Origin: JAQIBY01 sp963676165
Lineage (GTDB): Bacteria; Bacteroidota; Bacteroidia; Bacteroidales; ML635J-15
DNA: 64,000 nucleotides
Reading direction: 5' to 3'
Assembly (NCBI GenBank): GCA_963676165.1
Contig: OY781043.1
Span: 1,426,001 to 1,490,000, forward strand
Below, piece by piece: positions 52,701 to 62,267 of this stretch (within the stretch, counting starts at the first letter, position 1; each line of letters starts with the position of its first letter). A program made the position numbers and the translations under genes. A model generated the notes under the pieces. It saw nothing but the letters and a program-made list of their open reading frames with translations. It was not told where the DNA came from and searched no databases.

Positions 52701-54566
52701 ATGTCCTCTAAGCCAGCAAAGAATTCAAGTCTGCAGATTGCTCTTATCTATAGTGCTGCCGGTATTATTTGGATATTTTTATCTGACTTGATATCAAATT
52801 TGTTTTTTCATGATGTGGAGTCTTTGGTATTGTTTCAAATTAGTAAAGGACTTTTGTTTGTTGGGTTAACAGCTGTTTTAATTTATTTTCTTGTCCACAA
52901 ACAGCTTAAACGCAAAAATCATTTAATTAACTTTTTGAATAAAAGTGAACATTGGTATAATGCCATGTTGTCTAATATTCCAAAGGTTGAAGTGTTTTTG
53001 TTTTCTCCTGATGGAAAAATCATTTTGTCTCAAGGTAAAGTGCTTGCTTCTCAAGGTATTGATATCTCTTTGTTTGCAGGTAAAGCATTGAACGATACAG
53101 ACTTGTCAATGAGAGCTAAAGCATTCTTTTCTCCTCGAATTGATTCTTTGTTAAAAGGAAATACATTCAATGAAATTTTTGAGTCAGAGAAAAGGTATTA
53201 TGATGTCCATGGTGAGTGTCTTCGTAATGAAAAAAGTGAAATATTTGCTGGTCTTGTTGTTGTGACTGATGTGACAGAAATGTATGAGTTGATTGCAGAA
53301 TTAAAGGAAAGCAAACATAAGCTTGAAGAACTGAACAAGGATCATTCAATTCAATACATGCAATTGATTGAGCAGAATGTGAAGTTAAAAGAATTAAATA
53401 AGAAAATTAAACATGCTCAAGAAAAAGCAGAAGAGAGTGACAAGCTGAAAACTGCTTTTTTAACCAACATGTCGCATGAAGTTCGAACTCCATTAAATGG
53501 AATCATTGGATTTTCTGAAATTTTAATTGCAAACAATGTAAGTAAAGGTGAAATTCAAGATTACAGTCGAATTATTTCACAAAGTGGAAGTCGGTTGTTA
53601 CACATAATGGATGATGTCTTATTAATGTCGCAAATTCAGGCTGAACAATTTCAAATCAAGGCAGATAAAGTGATCTATGATCAATTTGTCCAAGGAGTTA
53701 CATCTGCTTTGCAGGGATTTGTTGATAAAAATGAAATTCGACGGACTCTAAGTTTTGATTTGGATACAAGTTTGACTGAAGCAATCTTGTTTCTGGATAA
53801 AGGAGCAGTAATTAAGGTGTTAACTCGACTACTTGATAATGCCATAAAGTTTTCAAATCAAGACTCTGAGATTAAAATTCAATTGTTGAAATTGGAATCC
53901 AATAATCTTGGAATTACAGTTTCTGATCATGGGATGGGTATTCCTGAGGATAAAAGAGAATCGATATTTAAGCGTTTTGTTCAGGTAAATCCGAATGTTT
54001 TAACTCCTGCTGCTGGAAATGGTTTGGGCTTATCGATTGTTAAAGAGTTGCTCAATTTAATGGAAGCTGATATTTCCGTTGACTCAGAAGAAGGAAAAGG
54101 GTCAAAATTTACGATACGAATCCCAAATGTAATTGCGTCTCAAAAACTTAATGCCAGCGATATGAATTCTAATGAAGAATTACCAAGAGCTAACAAAATT
54201 CTTGTTGTTGAAGATGTGCTTGACAACTTTATCTTAATTCGGGCGTATTTAAAACGTTTTCATGTGACACTACATCACGTGATAACAGCTAAAGATGCCT
54301 ACAAATTTGTAGAGAAAAATCCAGATGTGGATCTTATCCTTATGGATATTCGACTTCCCGATGATACGGGAATTAATCTTACTCAAAAACTTCGAGCTAT
54401 TGGTGTGAAATGTCCTATTATTGCTCAAACTGCTTATGCTGATTCAAAGGATAAGTTTCTGTGTCTTCAAGCGGGCTGTGATGATTATCTTGCAAAACCA
54501 ATTATGAAAAGCCAATTGCTTCAAACACTCAACCAGTTCGTTATGTTGGAACCTGTTATTTCGTAA
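52701..54566 (+). CDS. Membrane-bound hybrid sensor histidine kinase
   Basis: 621 residues from the ATG at 52701; an in-frame TTG at 52620 gives a longer, less likely start. Two N-terminal membrane helices (LQIALIYSAAGIIWIFLSDLI; LVLFQISKGLLFVGLTAVLIYFL), a PAS-like domain (about 80-195), a coiled coil, HisKA with His 259 (NMSHEVRTPLNG), HATPase (VSDHGMGIP; GNGLGLSIV) and a receiver domain with Asp 549 (LILMDIRLPDDTG). Domain architecture resembles that of the kinase at 4374, with a membrane anchor replacing PAS repeats. Its 3' end overlaps the convergent wbqC gene by 11 bp. Confidence 0.92.
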   Translation: MSSKPAKNSSLQIALIYSAAGIIWIFLSDLISNLFFHDVESLVLFQISKGLLFVGLTAVLIYFLVHKQLKRKNHLINFLNKSEHWYNAMLSNIPKVEVFLFSPDGKIILSQGKVLASQGIDISLFAGKALNDTDLSMRAKAFFSPRIDSLLKGNTFNEIFESEKRYYDVHGECLRNEKSEIFAGLVVVTDVTEMYELIAELKESKHKLEELNKDHSIQYMQLIEQNVKLKELNKKIKHAQEKAEESDKLKTAFLTNMSHEVRTPLNGIIGFSEILIANNVSKGEIQDYSRIISQSGSRLLHIMDDVLLMSQIQAEQFQIKADKVIYDQFVQGVTSALQGFVDKNEIRRTLSFDLDTSLTEAILFLDKGAVIKVLTRLLDNAIKFSNQDSEIKIQLLKLESNNLGITVSDHGMGIPEDKRESIFKRFVQVNPNVLTPAAGNGLGLSIVKELLNLMEADISVDSEEGKGSKFTIRIPNVIASQKLNASDMNSNEELPRANKILVVEDVLDNFILIRAYLKRFHVTLHHVITAKDAYKFVEKNPDVDLILMDIRLPDDTGINLTQKLRAIGVKCPIIAQTAYADSKDKFLCLQAGCDDYLAKPIMKSQLLQTLNQFVMLEPVIS

Positions 54567-55188
54567 GGCTTTTTTCAAGTATTGACTTGGATATTGGTCC
54601 TTCGTTCATAATCAGATCAAGAATGCTTAAATTTGGAACAAAATCAAATTTCTCCATAAATACCTGCATATAATCTGCTGGCTCAAAAGATAAGTCTTTT
54701 GATTGAATGCTCGTTTTTGGATGAATGCTGTTTCTGAAATCTATGGCACTTGGTTTCTTCTCGAATTCTTGAGTAACTTCAATAAGCTTGTTAAGTTTCA
54801 ATAGTTTTGATAACTTTTCAAGAATTGTCATGTTTAAATCAAAAAGAAATTGTGTTTTCTTTTCCCAAATAACACGAAAATCATCCAAATAGTGGTTGAA
54901 GTAGGGGGCTGATTGATAGGCAGTTATAATGCTGCGATAATGATTGTCTTGCCATGGCATACTGTAATCAATTTGTATGTCCTTAATGGGGATTTCCCTT
55001 GACCTGCCACGTTCTATTGGAATACTCAGTGATTGTACTCCGTTAGGTCCTAAAATACGGCAACGATTACGATAGGATTGTTTCTGGTAATGTTCTTGTG
55101 ATTCAATGGTAACCTTCTCATGTTCAATTAATTTAGAACAATATTGAACGGGAGGGAAGTAGGCTGTTGATAAAATAACTGTTGACAT
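54556..55188 (-). CDS. WbqC-family protein
   Basis: 210 residues: STAYFPPVQYCSKLIEHEKVTIES, NRCRILGPNGVQSLSIPIERGRSR, DYSMPWQDNHYRSIITAYQSAPYF. This is the WbqC-like fold, implicated in glycan or cell-envelope biosynthesis, biochemical role unsettled. Its start overlaps the stop of the preceding gene by 1 nt (TAATG), at the end of the dapB-lepB-lepB2-wbqC operon, an order I associate with Bacteroidota. Confidence 0.88.
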   Translation of the reverse strand: MSTVILSTAYFPPVQYCSKLIEHEKVTIESQEHYQKQSYRNRCRILGPNGVQSLSIPIERGRSREIPIKDIQIDYSMPWQDNHYRSIITAYQSAPYFNHYLDDFRVIWEKKTQFLFDLNMTILEKLSKLLKLNKLIEVTQEFEKKPSAIDFRNSIHPKTSIQSKDLSFEPADYMQVFMEKFDFVPNLSILDLIMNEGPISKSILEKSLTK

Positions 55189-56027
55189 TATTTCCCTCCT
55201 ATTATATGGGATGCTGGTATAACACCAATTGTTCGTGAATCTTTAGGATAATCTCTATTGTCATTCACGACAAAGTAGTAATCTTGAGTGAATTGATACG
55301 AGTTAACCACTTCTTCTTGGATGTAAACTTTTTGAGCTTTACTGTAACTGATGTTTTCTTCGTAAACATCAATGATTCGCTTGTATAGATCGTAATTTCT
55401 AAAAGTAAGTGCTGTAATTGCATCTTTCTTTGGAATGACGAAGGGACCAAAATAATCTTTATTCCATGCAATGTATTGACTTACCGGGAAAATATCAAAA
55501 GAAGACTTGCCTCTTAAATCCCATAGTAAGTGAACTGCAGTTACTTTATCCATGCGTGCAATTTCTGCAGCTGTTTCTGGTGTGCAATGCATTTCAAAAG
55601 CAATCCCATTTACAATTTCTTTGAAGTCAAAATGATGGACAGATTTTAATGCTTCTGGATCAAATCCTTTTTCTACACTAATGCGATATTTCATGAAAAC
55701 TGGAGATCCGATGTCTATAGCTTCACCATTCATATAAATTGACTTTTCTTTGATTTGTATGGTGTCTCCGGGAAAAGCAATTAGTCGAGATATTTTTATC
55801 GGTTTGTGTTTTATGTTGACATCCGAAATCGAAGGGTCATAATAAGCGACAATTTGGTTGTGATGTAACTTGCTGGCATCTTTCTTTTTGATAAAAAGTT
55901 TTTCCCCTTTCTCAATGATTGGTAACATAGAAGCATCTGTAACTCGTATAATTTTAAATTGAGTCGCAAGCCAAATGATCACTCCGGATAGTACAATCGG
56001 AATAATCCATATCCATTGTTTCTTCAT
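55188..56027 (-). CDS. Signal peptidase I-like paralogue lacking the catalytic lysine
   Basis: 279 residues with one N-terminal membrane helix and an S26 domain. The box-B serine is kept (Ser 33 in DASMLP), but the position of the general-base lysine (KRxxGLPGD in active enzymes) is serine: KISRLIAFPGD, Ser 80. Box E is altered too (NDNRDYPKDSR instead of GDNRxNSxDSR). It sits 2 bp downstream of a canonical lepB. It is probably an inactive or specialised partner of that enzyme; the alternative is that Lys 78 two residues earlier substitutes. Confidence 0.85.
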   Translation of the reverse strand: MKKQWIWIIPIVLSGVIIWLATQFKIIRVTDASMLPIIEKGEKLFIKKKDASKLHHNQIVAYYDPSISDVNIKHKPIKISRLIAFPGDTIQIKEKSIYMNGEAIDIGSPVFMKYRISVEKGFDPEALKSVHHFDFKEIVNGIAFEMHCTPETAAEIARMDKVTAVHLLWDLRGKSSFDIFPVSQYIAWNKDYFGPFVIPKKDAITALTFRNYDLYKRIIDVYEENISYSKAQKVYIQEEVVNSYQFTQDYYFVVNDNRDYPKDSRTIGVIPASHIIGGK

Positions 56028-56029
56028 AT

Positions 56030-57610
56030 CTATTTTACTTTTTTAAGAATCCGGTTCCAACGAATACTTTTGGGGAATGGTTCCGATTTATCCAAAGACA
56101 ACCAGATTAATGATCCTTTCCCAACAACATGGTTTTCAGGAACAAATCCCCAGAATCTACTGTCGAGAGAGTTATGTCTGTTGTCTCCCATAAGCCAGTA
56201 ATAATTCATTTTGAAGGTGTATGAAGTTGCAATTTTACCATTGATGTAAATGTCTTCTCCTTTGACATCCAGTTTGTTGCCTTCGTAATAGCCGATAATG
56301 CGCTCGTACAGTGGAAGTACTTTCTTATCCAAGGCAATTTCATCTCCAGCTTGCGGAATGTAAAGTGGTCCAAACCAGTCTTCATTCCAATTGTATTGCA
56401 AGTCATGCGGAAATACTCTGTAATTTCTGGCTCCATTAAACTTGGTCAATCGTGTAAGTGAGTTTACAAAATGGACAGTTTTAAATGTATTCAGGTTTTT
56501 TTCCGTAAGTGGGAGATAAGCTGATCTTCCGTCCATTTGGACATCTTCATCGTCAATGCCCATACGATTTAGCATTTCGTGGGAAAGTCGTGTTCCGTCG
56601 GTTATCATTTCATAATTGAACTGAAATCCCTCATAGTCAGTTTGGCGCTTTCCGTTAATGTAAATGAATCCATCTTTAATTTCTAAACTATCACCCGGTA
56701 GTCCTACACAACGTTTAATGTAATTTTCACGCTTGTCAACTGGTCGCGAAATGACAGTGTACATGTCCCAAACAATTTGACGAGCCAGTTTGTCATAATC
56801 AGATTTGGCTTTAAGTATGTTCCCATGCTTTTGATAAAATGCTTGTTCGTTAGCTTGGAGTTGAGTTGCTGCCTTTTGAATAAATGTCGCAGTATGGTAT
56901 TCCGGGTTTCTTTGAGGATGGAATAGATTATTTGCGACGCTAAAGTAAAAATCGTATGGTTTTGCTTTAATCATCATGCTTGAGTCTGATAATGACTCTT
57001 CGTAGCTTGATAATATGTTAGCATATTCGCGAATGATATCATAATATCCACGGTCTTGTTGTTCCAAACACACAGTGTCTCCTGTCGGAAAGTTAAATAC
57101 AACCACATCATCACGCTGAATTTTTCCAAATCCTTTCATGCGTTCGTAAGGCTTTTGGATAATTGTTGAATACGATTTTTTTGTTTTCGATAAAGGAAGT
57201 GTATGATGCACAAATGGGAAGGAAATAGGTGTCATTGGTTTTCTTGGTCCGTATGCAAGTTTTGATACAAACAAGTAATCGCCTCTTAACATCGATTTTT
57301 CCATGGATGCAGTAGGAATGGTAAAGGCTTCAAAGAAGAACATGCGGATGAAGGATGCTGCAATCACAGCAAAAATGATAGCGTCAGTCCATTCCAGAGC
57401 TTTTTTATGAAAGAAATTGTATTTTTTATCTTTTTTAGGTTTCCAAAATGCCCAGCGTACTTTTTTTGTTAAATACAGATCGACAATAATAATTTCACCG
57501 AGTAACCATAAGTATCCGCCCAGCCAAATAACCCAGCCAACATAAAGTGTGCTTACTAATCCAAAACGGAAATATTTATTCTTCCAAATCGATTTAATTT
57601 TGTTCATCAT
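56030..57610 (-). CDS. lepB: Signal peptidase I
   Basis: 526 residues, long for the family. N-terminal membrane helices (FGLVSTLYVGWVIWLGGYLWLLGEIIIVDL; AIIFAVIAASFIRMFFF), catalytic Ser 102 (IPTASMEKSM) and Lys 299 (YIKRCVGLPGDS), box E GDNRHNSLDSR near the C-terminus. About 120 extra residues lie between the box-C region (DDVVVFNFPTGD) and the catalytic lysine. It cleaves signal peptides of exported preproteins, including the T9SS cargo here, on the periplasmic side of the inner membrane. Second gene in the dapB operon, 8 bp from dapB. Confidence 0.93.
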   Translation of the reverse strand: MMNKIKSIWKNKYFRFGLVSTLYVGWVIWLGGYLWLLGEIIIVDLYLTKKVRWAFWKPKKDKKYNFFHKKALEWTDAIIFAVIAASFIRMFFFEAFTIPTASMEKSMLRGDYLFVSKLAYGPRKPMTPISFPFVHHTLPLSKTKKSYSTIIQKPYERMKGFGKIQRDDVVVFNFPTGDTVCLEQQDRGYYDIIREYANILSSYEESLSDSSMMIKAKPYDFYFSVANNLFHPQRNPEYHTATFIQKAATQLQANEQAFYQKHGNILKAKSDYDKLARQIVWDMYTVISRPVDKRENYIKRCVGLPGDSLEIKDGFIYINGKRQTDYEGFQFNYEMITDGTRLSHEMLNRMGIDDEDVQMDGRSAYLPLTEKNLNTFKTVHFVNSLTRLTKFNGARNYRVFPHDLQYNWNEDWFGPLYIPQAGDEIALDKKVLPLYERIIGYYEGNKLDVKGEDIYINGKIATSYTFKMNYYWLMGDNRHNSLDSRFWGFVPENHVVGKGSLIWLSLDKSEPFPKSIRWNRILKKVK

Positions 57611-57618
57611 ATTTATGC

Positions 57619-58335
57619 TTATAGTGCAAGAATGTCTTGCATTTGGTAAATTCCTTGTTTGTCAAAAATGTATTCAGCTGCTAAAACTGCTCCGAGCGCA
57701 AATCCACGACGATTTTTTGCTTCGTGCTGAATGCTGATAGTATCAACGTCACTTTCATACGAAATCGTATGTTTTCCTGTGACTTCTCCTTCTCGAATTG
57801 CCTTGATAGGAATATTGTTCTCAAGTTTGTCCTCAGAAAGCTCCCAATTGCGAAGGTTTTTGTTGTTTCCAATAATATCTTCAGCCAGTGTAATTGCAGT
57901 TCCACTCGGAGCATCTAGTTTATGAATGTGATGAGTTTCTTCCATTTGACATGAATAATTGTCAAATTTTTCCATCATGCGTGCAAGTTGCTTGTTGAGT
58001 GCAAAAAGTATATTTACACCGACGCTAAAGTTTGATGCGTACAAAAAGCTGCCATTCAGTTCGTGACATTTGGCTTCAATTTCAGTTTTTCTGTCAAGCC
58101 ATCCTGTTGTACCTGAAACAATCGGGACTCCAGATTCAAAGCATTGCAAAATGTTTGATGCAGCGGATTCGGGTATGCTGAAATCTATCGCCACATCAAC
58201 GGATTTAAAGGCTTCACTTTTAAGTCCGTCAATATTATCTTTGTCGATAATTATTGCAACATCATGTTGTCTCTCAAGGCATATTTTCTCAATCATATGC
58301 CCCATTTTACCATATCCAATAATTGCAATTTTCAT
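57619..58335 (-). CDS. dapB: 4-hydroxy-tetrahydrodipicolinate reductase
   Basis: 238 residues from the ATG at 58335 (MKIAIIGYGKMGHMIEKI); the longer frame from 58371 is not supported. Rossmann motif GYGKMGHMI, VSGTTGWL, ASNFSVGVNILF, the catalytic block EETHHIHKLDAPSGTAITLAE. It reduces HTPA using NAD(P)H, in the lysine and meso-diaminopimelate pathway for peptidoglycan. First gene of the operon with the two signal peptidases. Confidence 0.95.
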   Translation of the reverse strand: MKIAIIGYGKMGHMIEKICLERQHDVAIIIDKDNIDGLKSEAFKSVDVAIDFSIPESAASNILQCFESGVPIVSGTTGWLDRKTEIEAKCHELNGSFLYASNFSVGVNILFALNKQLARMMEKFDNYSCQMEETHHIHKLDAPSGTAITLAEDIIGNNKNLRNWELSEDKLENNIPIKAIREGEVTGKHTISYESDVDTISIQHEAKNRRGFALGAVLAAEYIFDKQGIYQMQDILAL

Positions 58336-58630
58336 AGTTCTCAAAGGTAGTAAAAATGTGTGGAACAGCACTGAAAATTCATTTTAGTTTTTCGTCAACT
58401 TTTTTATGCAACACAATCAACAAATATCCCATAAAACATGCGATAAACCCTTGTTTTTATTAAGAAATATTTTTTATCATTACTGTCTGATAAAAACAAA
58501 TTTTTGGATAGAAGTCTCAAAAGTTTTATCGGATGATAGTGATTTTTTATTTGCATTTTAAAAAATAGAGTGTATTTTTATACGATAAAATACAACATAA
58601 TCAGCTATTCATTTTAATATCATTTTATTT

Positions 58631-61093
58631 ATGAAATTTTTTAAATCATTACTACTAATTGCTCTAATTTTGTGTGTTGTTATTTCTGGGGCACAAGTGT
58701 TTGGTGTCAGCCAATCGGAAATTATGAAATCAGAAAAAAAACAACAGTTTGATATGCTTAAATCGGATGATTCTGCCATACATGAAAGGCAGCGTAATGA
58801 TTTTAAAAAAGTTAAAAGTGGAGATATCGATTTAACGCTAATTGATGGTGTCATGAATTTTTTTAGTTATGTAGATTATACAAACCCACAAAATTCAAAT
58901 TATTTTCATATGAGTTCGCATTATGGAATGATTCCGGCTGAACAGTTTAATTCAGCGAATGATACAGATATGGTGTTTAATGGTATTGTAAGGAATAATG
59001 GTGCGGATTTGGTTAATCCTGAATTTAATGTGAAAGTTTATGACCCTGAGATGAGCTTACTTTATGATGAATCTGTAATGGGGATGACATTATCTTCTAA
59101 CCAAGTTGATACCATTGATCTATTAGACGCTTTTATTTTAAACGCTCCGGAAATTGGTGAATATATGGTAGTTTATGAAGCGATTGCTTCTGGTGATGAA
59201 AATCTCATAGATAATTGTGATACTACATATTTTCATGTGACTGAGAATATATTTGCACGTGATTTAGGAAATATGACTGGTTCTATTAGTCCTGATATGT
59301 GGTCTGGTGCTGGAGATAATGGAGATATGATTTCAACAAATTATGTCGTATTGTATGAAACTGATATTATGGGAATGGATGTCTTTATTCATTCAGATTC
59401 TGATGCTGGTTCTACGATGATTGCACATGTGATGTTTTATGATGATGCAGCAGCAGATTGGATCACTGTTTCATCAAGCGATCCGATAATTGTCGAAGAA
59501 GAAATGATTGGAGATTGGTATTCAATTTCATTAGATCCGGTGACTTTTGATCCAGAAAACTATGCGATTGGTAATGTGGTTAAAGTTGCTGTTGAATTTT
59601 CTTATGATGGAACAGGCAATAACTTTCGTTTAGGATATGATCCTAATGTTTCTGCAAGTATCTGGGGTGTTTCATGGTATTTGTTGACATATGATAGTTG
59701 GATGAGTATTTCTAATTGGAATGATGGCGGACCTGGTATTCGCTTAATCACAGGTAATGCGGCAGAACAAGATTATTTCTTTGAAGCACAGCATACAATG
59801 TGTGATGGTGAATCTTACTATTGGCAAGGAAATTATTATAGTGAAAGCGGTACTTATCTTGCAGAATATCAAACAGCAAATGGGTGTTGCGACAGCATCT
59901 ATGAATTGGAGTTAATTGTTCAGCCTTCTCCTCTGCAATATAGTTTAATTCAAAGCCCATCGAATGGGATTTTTCAAACTGGTGAGTATGGTGAAATTTC
60001 ACTATCTCTTAGTGAAGCCAATGTTGATTATTGGACAACACGAGCTGGTGTAATTTACAGCGCTGTTGTTTCAGGTACTGGTTCTATGTTATCTTTAGGT
60101 GATAATTTTGTTGCAGGGACATATGATGTATGGAGTCGTAATGACTCTGATTGTGAAGTTTTACAGGGTTCAGTTACCTTTATTGAGAATAATGGAAACA
60201 ATCAATTAATTGCGAATATAACCTATGGTTCAAACACCATGAATTTTCCAGCAAATGAAGTTGAAGTAACGCTTTATAAAGTGACAACAGATATTGAAAT
60301 GAATGAAGTCATTGCTGTTGATCAGCAGAAAATACTCGGAAATTCTGGTTATGTTGTTTTTGAAGCAATTGAACCTGGAGATTATTACCTGGGCTCTACA
60401 CTATTAAATCCTGAAAGTTTTGATGTGTCGTCCCATGTTTACTATGAAGCTGCGTTAACACATGAAGATGCGAGCATTATTACTATGGACACAGATGATA
60501 TGTTGGTGGTCAGTTTACATCATCCTACATTAGAAGGTATAGAGGGTAGTAATACTGTTGGAGGCATTGTTGGCGAAGGGAATACGAAGTCAGATTTATC
60601 ACCGTTGGCTGATATGATTATTGTGATGCAAGACGCTGTAAGTGAGCAAGTACTTGATGTGACTGTTACAAATAGCGAAGGACAATATAACTTTGAAGTT
60701 ATTCCTGACAATACAAATGTTGAACTATATGTTACCAGTTTTGCTCATCAAGAGTGGACTCCATTTGTCTTAGAAACAACAACGAATGAAACTTATGAAG
60801 TGAATTTTATGGTAAGTGGTGATGAAGTTTATCCAATGTCAATTGGTGATCTGGGAAATCAATTACTAATTGATGTCAATATATACCCAAATCCTACAAG
60901 CGGAATAATAACAGTTGAGTCTGAAAATTTAAATTTGATTAGTGTCAGTTCACTTGATGGAAAACAAATGATTCAAAAAGCGGTAAGTGAAGATCAGATT
61001 ACACTTGATTTAAGCAAGTTTTCTGCAGGGATGTATCTTATTCAGCTTGAAACTGAAAACGGTGTGAGAGTTATTAAGATTGTTTTAGAATAG
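58631..61093 (+). CDS. Secreted protein with T9SS sorting domain
   Basis: 820 residues: signal peptide MKFFKSLLLIALILCVVISG, a charged helix (residues 25-60), a large beta-rich region (NYVVLYETDIMGMDVFIHSDSD, then FDPENYAIGNVVKVAVEF), a cysteine-containing motif (CDGESYYWQGNYY ... GCCDSIYELELIV) common in T9SS-secreted Bacteroidota proteins, a carboxypeptidase-regulatory-like domain (SDLSPLADMIIVMQDAV ... YNFEVIPDNTNVELYV), and a C-terminal sorting domain from IYPNPTSGIITV. No catalytic residues recognised. Probably a surface structural or binding protein. Confidence 0.85.
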   Translation: MKFFKSLLLIALILCVVISGAQVFGVSQSEIMKSEKKQQFDMLKSDDSAIHERQRNDFKKVKSGDIDLTLIDGVMNFFSYVDYTNPQNSNYFHMSSHYGMIPAEQFNSANDTDMVFNGIVRNNGADLVNPEFNVKVYDPEMSLLYDESVMGMTLSSNQVDTIDLLDAFILNAPEIGEYMVVYEAIASGDENLIDNCDTTYFHVTENIFARDLGNMTGSISPDMWSGAGDNGDMISTNYVVLYETDIMGMDVFIHSDSDAGSTMIAHVMFYDDAAADWITVSSSDPIIVEEEMIGDWYSISLDPVTFDPENYAIGNVVKVAVEFSYDGTGNNFRLGYDPNVSASIWGVSWYLLTYDSWMSISNWNDGGPGIRLITGNAAEQDYFFEAQHTMCDGESYYWQGNYYSESGTYLAEYQTANGCCDSIYELELIVQPSPLQYSLIQSPSNGIFQTGEYGEISLSLSEANVDYWTTRAGVIYSAVVSGTGSMLSLGDNFVAGTYDVWSRNDSDCEVLQGSVTFIENNGNNQLIANITYGSNTMNFPANEVEVTLYKVTTDIEMNEVIAVDQQKILGNSGYVVFEAIEPGDYYLGSTLLNPESFDVSSHVYYEAALTHEDASIITMDTDDMLVVSLHHPTLEGIEGSNTVGGIVGEGNTKSDLSPLADMIIVMQDAVSEQVLDVTVTNSEGQYNFEVIPDNTNVELYVTSFAHQEWTPFVLETTTNETYEVNFMVSGDEVYPMSIGDLGNQLLIDVNIYPNPTSGIITVESENLNLISVSSLDGKQMIQKAVSEDQITLDLSKFSAGMYLIQLETENGVRVIKIVLE

Positions 61094-61112
61094 AAGTGAA
61101 AAAAGCACATAA

Positions 61113-61144
61113 AAAACTGTCTCCCGATAGGCGGACAGTTTTCT
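61113..61144. terminator. Bidirectional terminator
   Basis: Stem AAAACTGTC / GACAGTTTT with loop TCCCGATAGGCG; between the T9SS gene (+) and the rplT remnant (-). Confidence 0.85.
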
Positions 61145-61162
61145 CATCATATATAGGTGAAA

Positions 61163-61508
61163 TTATTTTTTTACAACTTTCACAATTTCTTTGAATGTTT
61201 TTGGGTTATTCATTGCAAGGTCAGTAAGTACTTTACGGTTTAATTCTAATCCGTGTTTGTGTACTCCACCCATGAATTGTGAATAAAACATTCCGTGCAG
61301 GCGAGCTGCTGCGTTGATACGTTGTATCCACAATTTACGGAACATTTGTTTTTTCGCTTTACGATCGCGGTAGGCATAAGTTAAAGCTTTTTCATAGCTG
61401 TTTTTGCTACCGTCCAAACGTTTTTATGTGCACTAAAATAACCTCTGGTTTGTTTTAGTACTTTTTTTGCGAGTCCCTTGAGACTACTGTGTTTACACTT
61501 CTTGACAT
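61163..61508 (-). pseudogene. rplT: Ribosomal protein L20 gene with two frameshifts
   Basis: Read on the minus strand from the ATG at 61508, three frames together give a complete L20: first MSRSVNTVVSRDSQKK, then VLKQTRGYFSAHKNVWTVAK, then NSYEKALTYAYRDRKAKK to the normal C-terminus. Two single-base deletions, in an A7 and an A5 run, break it. Adding both bases gives 348 nt, exactly the usual 115 residues. Normally invariant N-terminal residues are also changed (NHVASRARRKK has become NTVVSRDSQKK), which argues against mere sequencing errors. The intact genomic copy must be elsewhere. Confidence 0.85.
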
Positions 61509-61601
61509 AATTTTTCATTTTGTTGTTTAACGTTCGTGTTTTACGAATCTTTCAGTTGCAATCAGGTTAATTACTCGTTTTAAAAATAATCGAATTCGGG
61601 A

Positions 61602-61721
61602 TTATTTCATTCCCAGTTGTCTTTTAATGTTGTTTTCCAACGTTTTGTCAACTGTTGTGAAATGTCCCAATTTGCGTTTGCGTTTTTTCAATGTCAAAGT
61701 CACTCGATTTGTCAGCGTTGC
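61602..61721 (-). pseudogene. rpmI: Ribosomal protein L35 gene remnant
   Basis: On the minus strand the frame ending at 61602-61604 reads LTNRVTLTLKKRKRKLGHF then TTVDKTLENNIKRQLGMK and stop. This matches the C-terminal half of Bacteroidota L35 (KKRKRxLxHxxxVxKxxExN). The N-terminal half, with the invariant MPKMKT start and KRF motif, is not present. It lies 93 bp upstream of the rplT remnant, the normal rpmI-rplT order. Confidence 0.7.
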
Positions 61722-62074
61722 TCATAAAAAAAACTGAGACTGGTCAGGTTTCCTCGAAATAGTTTTTCAAAATTGAAACTAATTCAGTACTTTTATCTTC
61801 TACTTTGGTATTCTTTTCATAATAAAAGACTTGAAAAATTCTTTGTAAGATGTTGATTGTTAATGTGTTTTACGAAGTGTTAAGGTGATTTATAAATATT
61901 TTGTCATTTATTTTGTTGATTTTCAGCGAATTAAAAATTTGTTATGTACTAAGATTCAAAATATATTGTTATATTTGAAGTGAAGATAAATGTGCATTGC
62001 ATAAATTTAAGTAAATGGAGTTGAAGCTGTCCCTTGCAGGCATTTGCTATGTTTTTTAATTTTCTGTTGTGTGT
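61722..62074. other. Intergenic region between the rpmI remnant and the first 83-bp block
   Basis: No gene called. An unanchored open stretch on the minus strand (about 61752-61870, ending STELVSILKNYFEET) has no start codon and no recognised homologue. A TATATTTG -7-like box at 61970-61977 (+) has no -33 partner. Very AT-rich. Confidence 0.5.
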
Positions 62075-62157
62075 AATTCCCCACATAAGAACCTCCCAAA
62101 TAGATTTAAACTTAAGTTATCTATTCCTCCAGCTCAGATTAAATCCTTTTGCTAACG
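62075..62157 (+). repeat. 83-bp mosaic repeat, copy A
   Basis: Aligns without gaps to 63797-63879. Three invariant blocks (62075-62104, 30 bp identical; 62117-62126; 62138-62157, one mismatch) are separated by two variable segments of fixed length (12 and 11 bp). The AATAGA / TCTATT arms can form a stem closing a 15-nt variable loop. Confidence 0.9.
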
Positions 62158-62267
62158 AAGGAGGGTGTTTGAAAGAAAAGTTCTGCTATTTTTATGCCGA
62201 CTCTATGTATGACCGATTTTTAAAATGGTGCTTAAAAAGCCCGTGCGTAATTCTGGTTGAAATGTAA

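Noticed and set aside
61752..61870. Minus-strand open stretch as the infC remnant upstream of rpmI-rplT
   Set aside because: The translated sequence shows no IF3 motif and has no start codon, so it was not called.
62034..62267. Plus-strand ORF of 77 codons before the transposase
   Set aside because: Starts at TTG and covers the first 83-bp block; the fixed-spacing mosaic and the absence of a corresponding frame in copy B indicate non-coding DNA.
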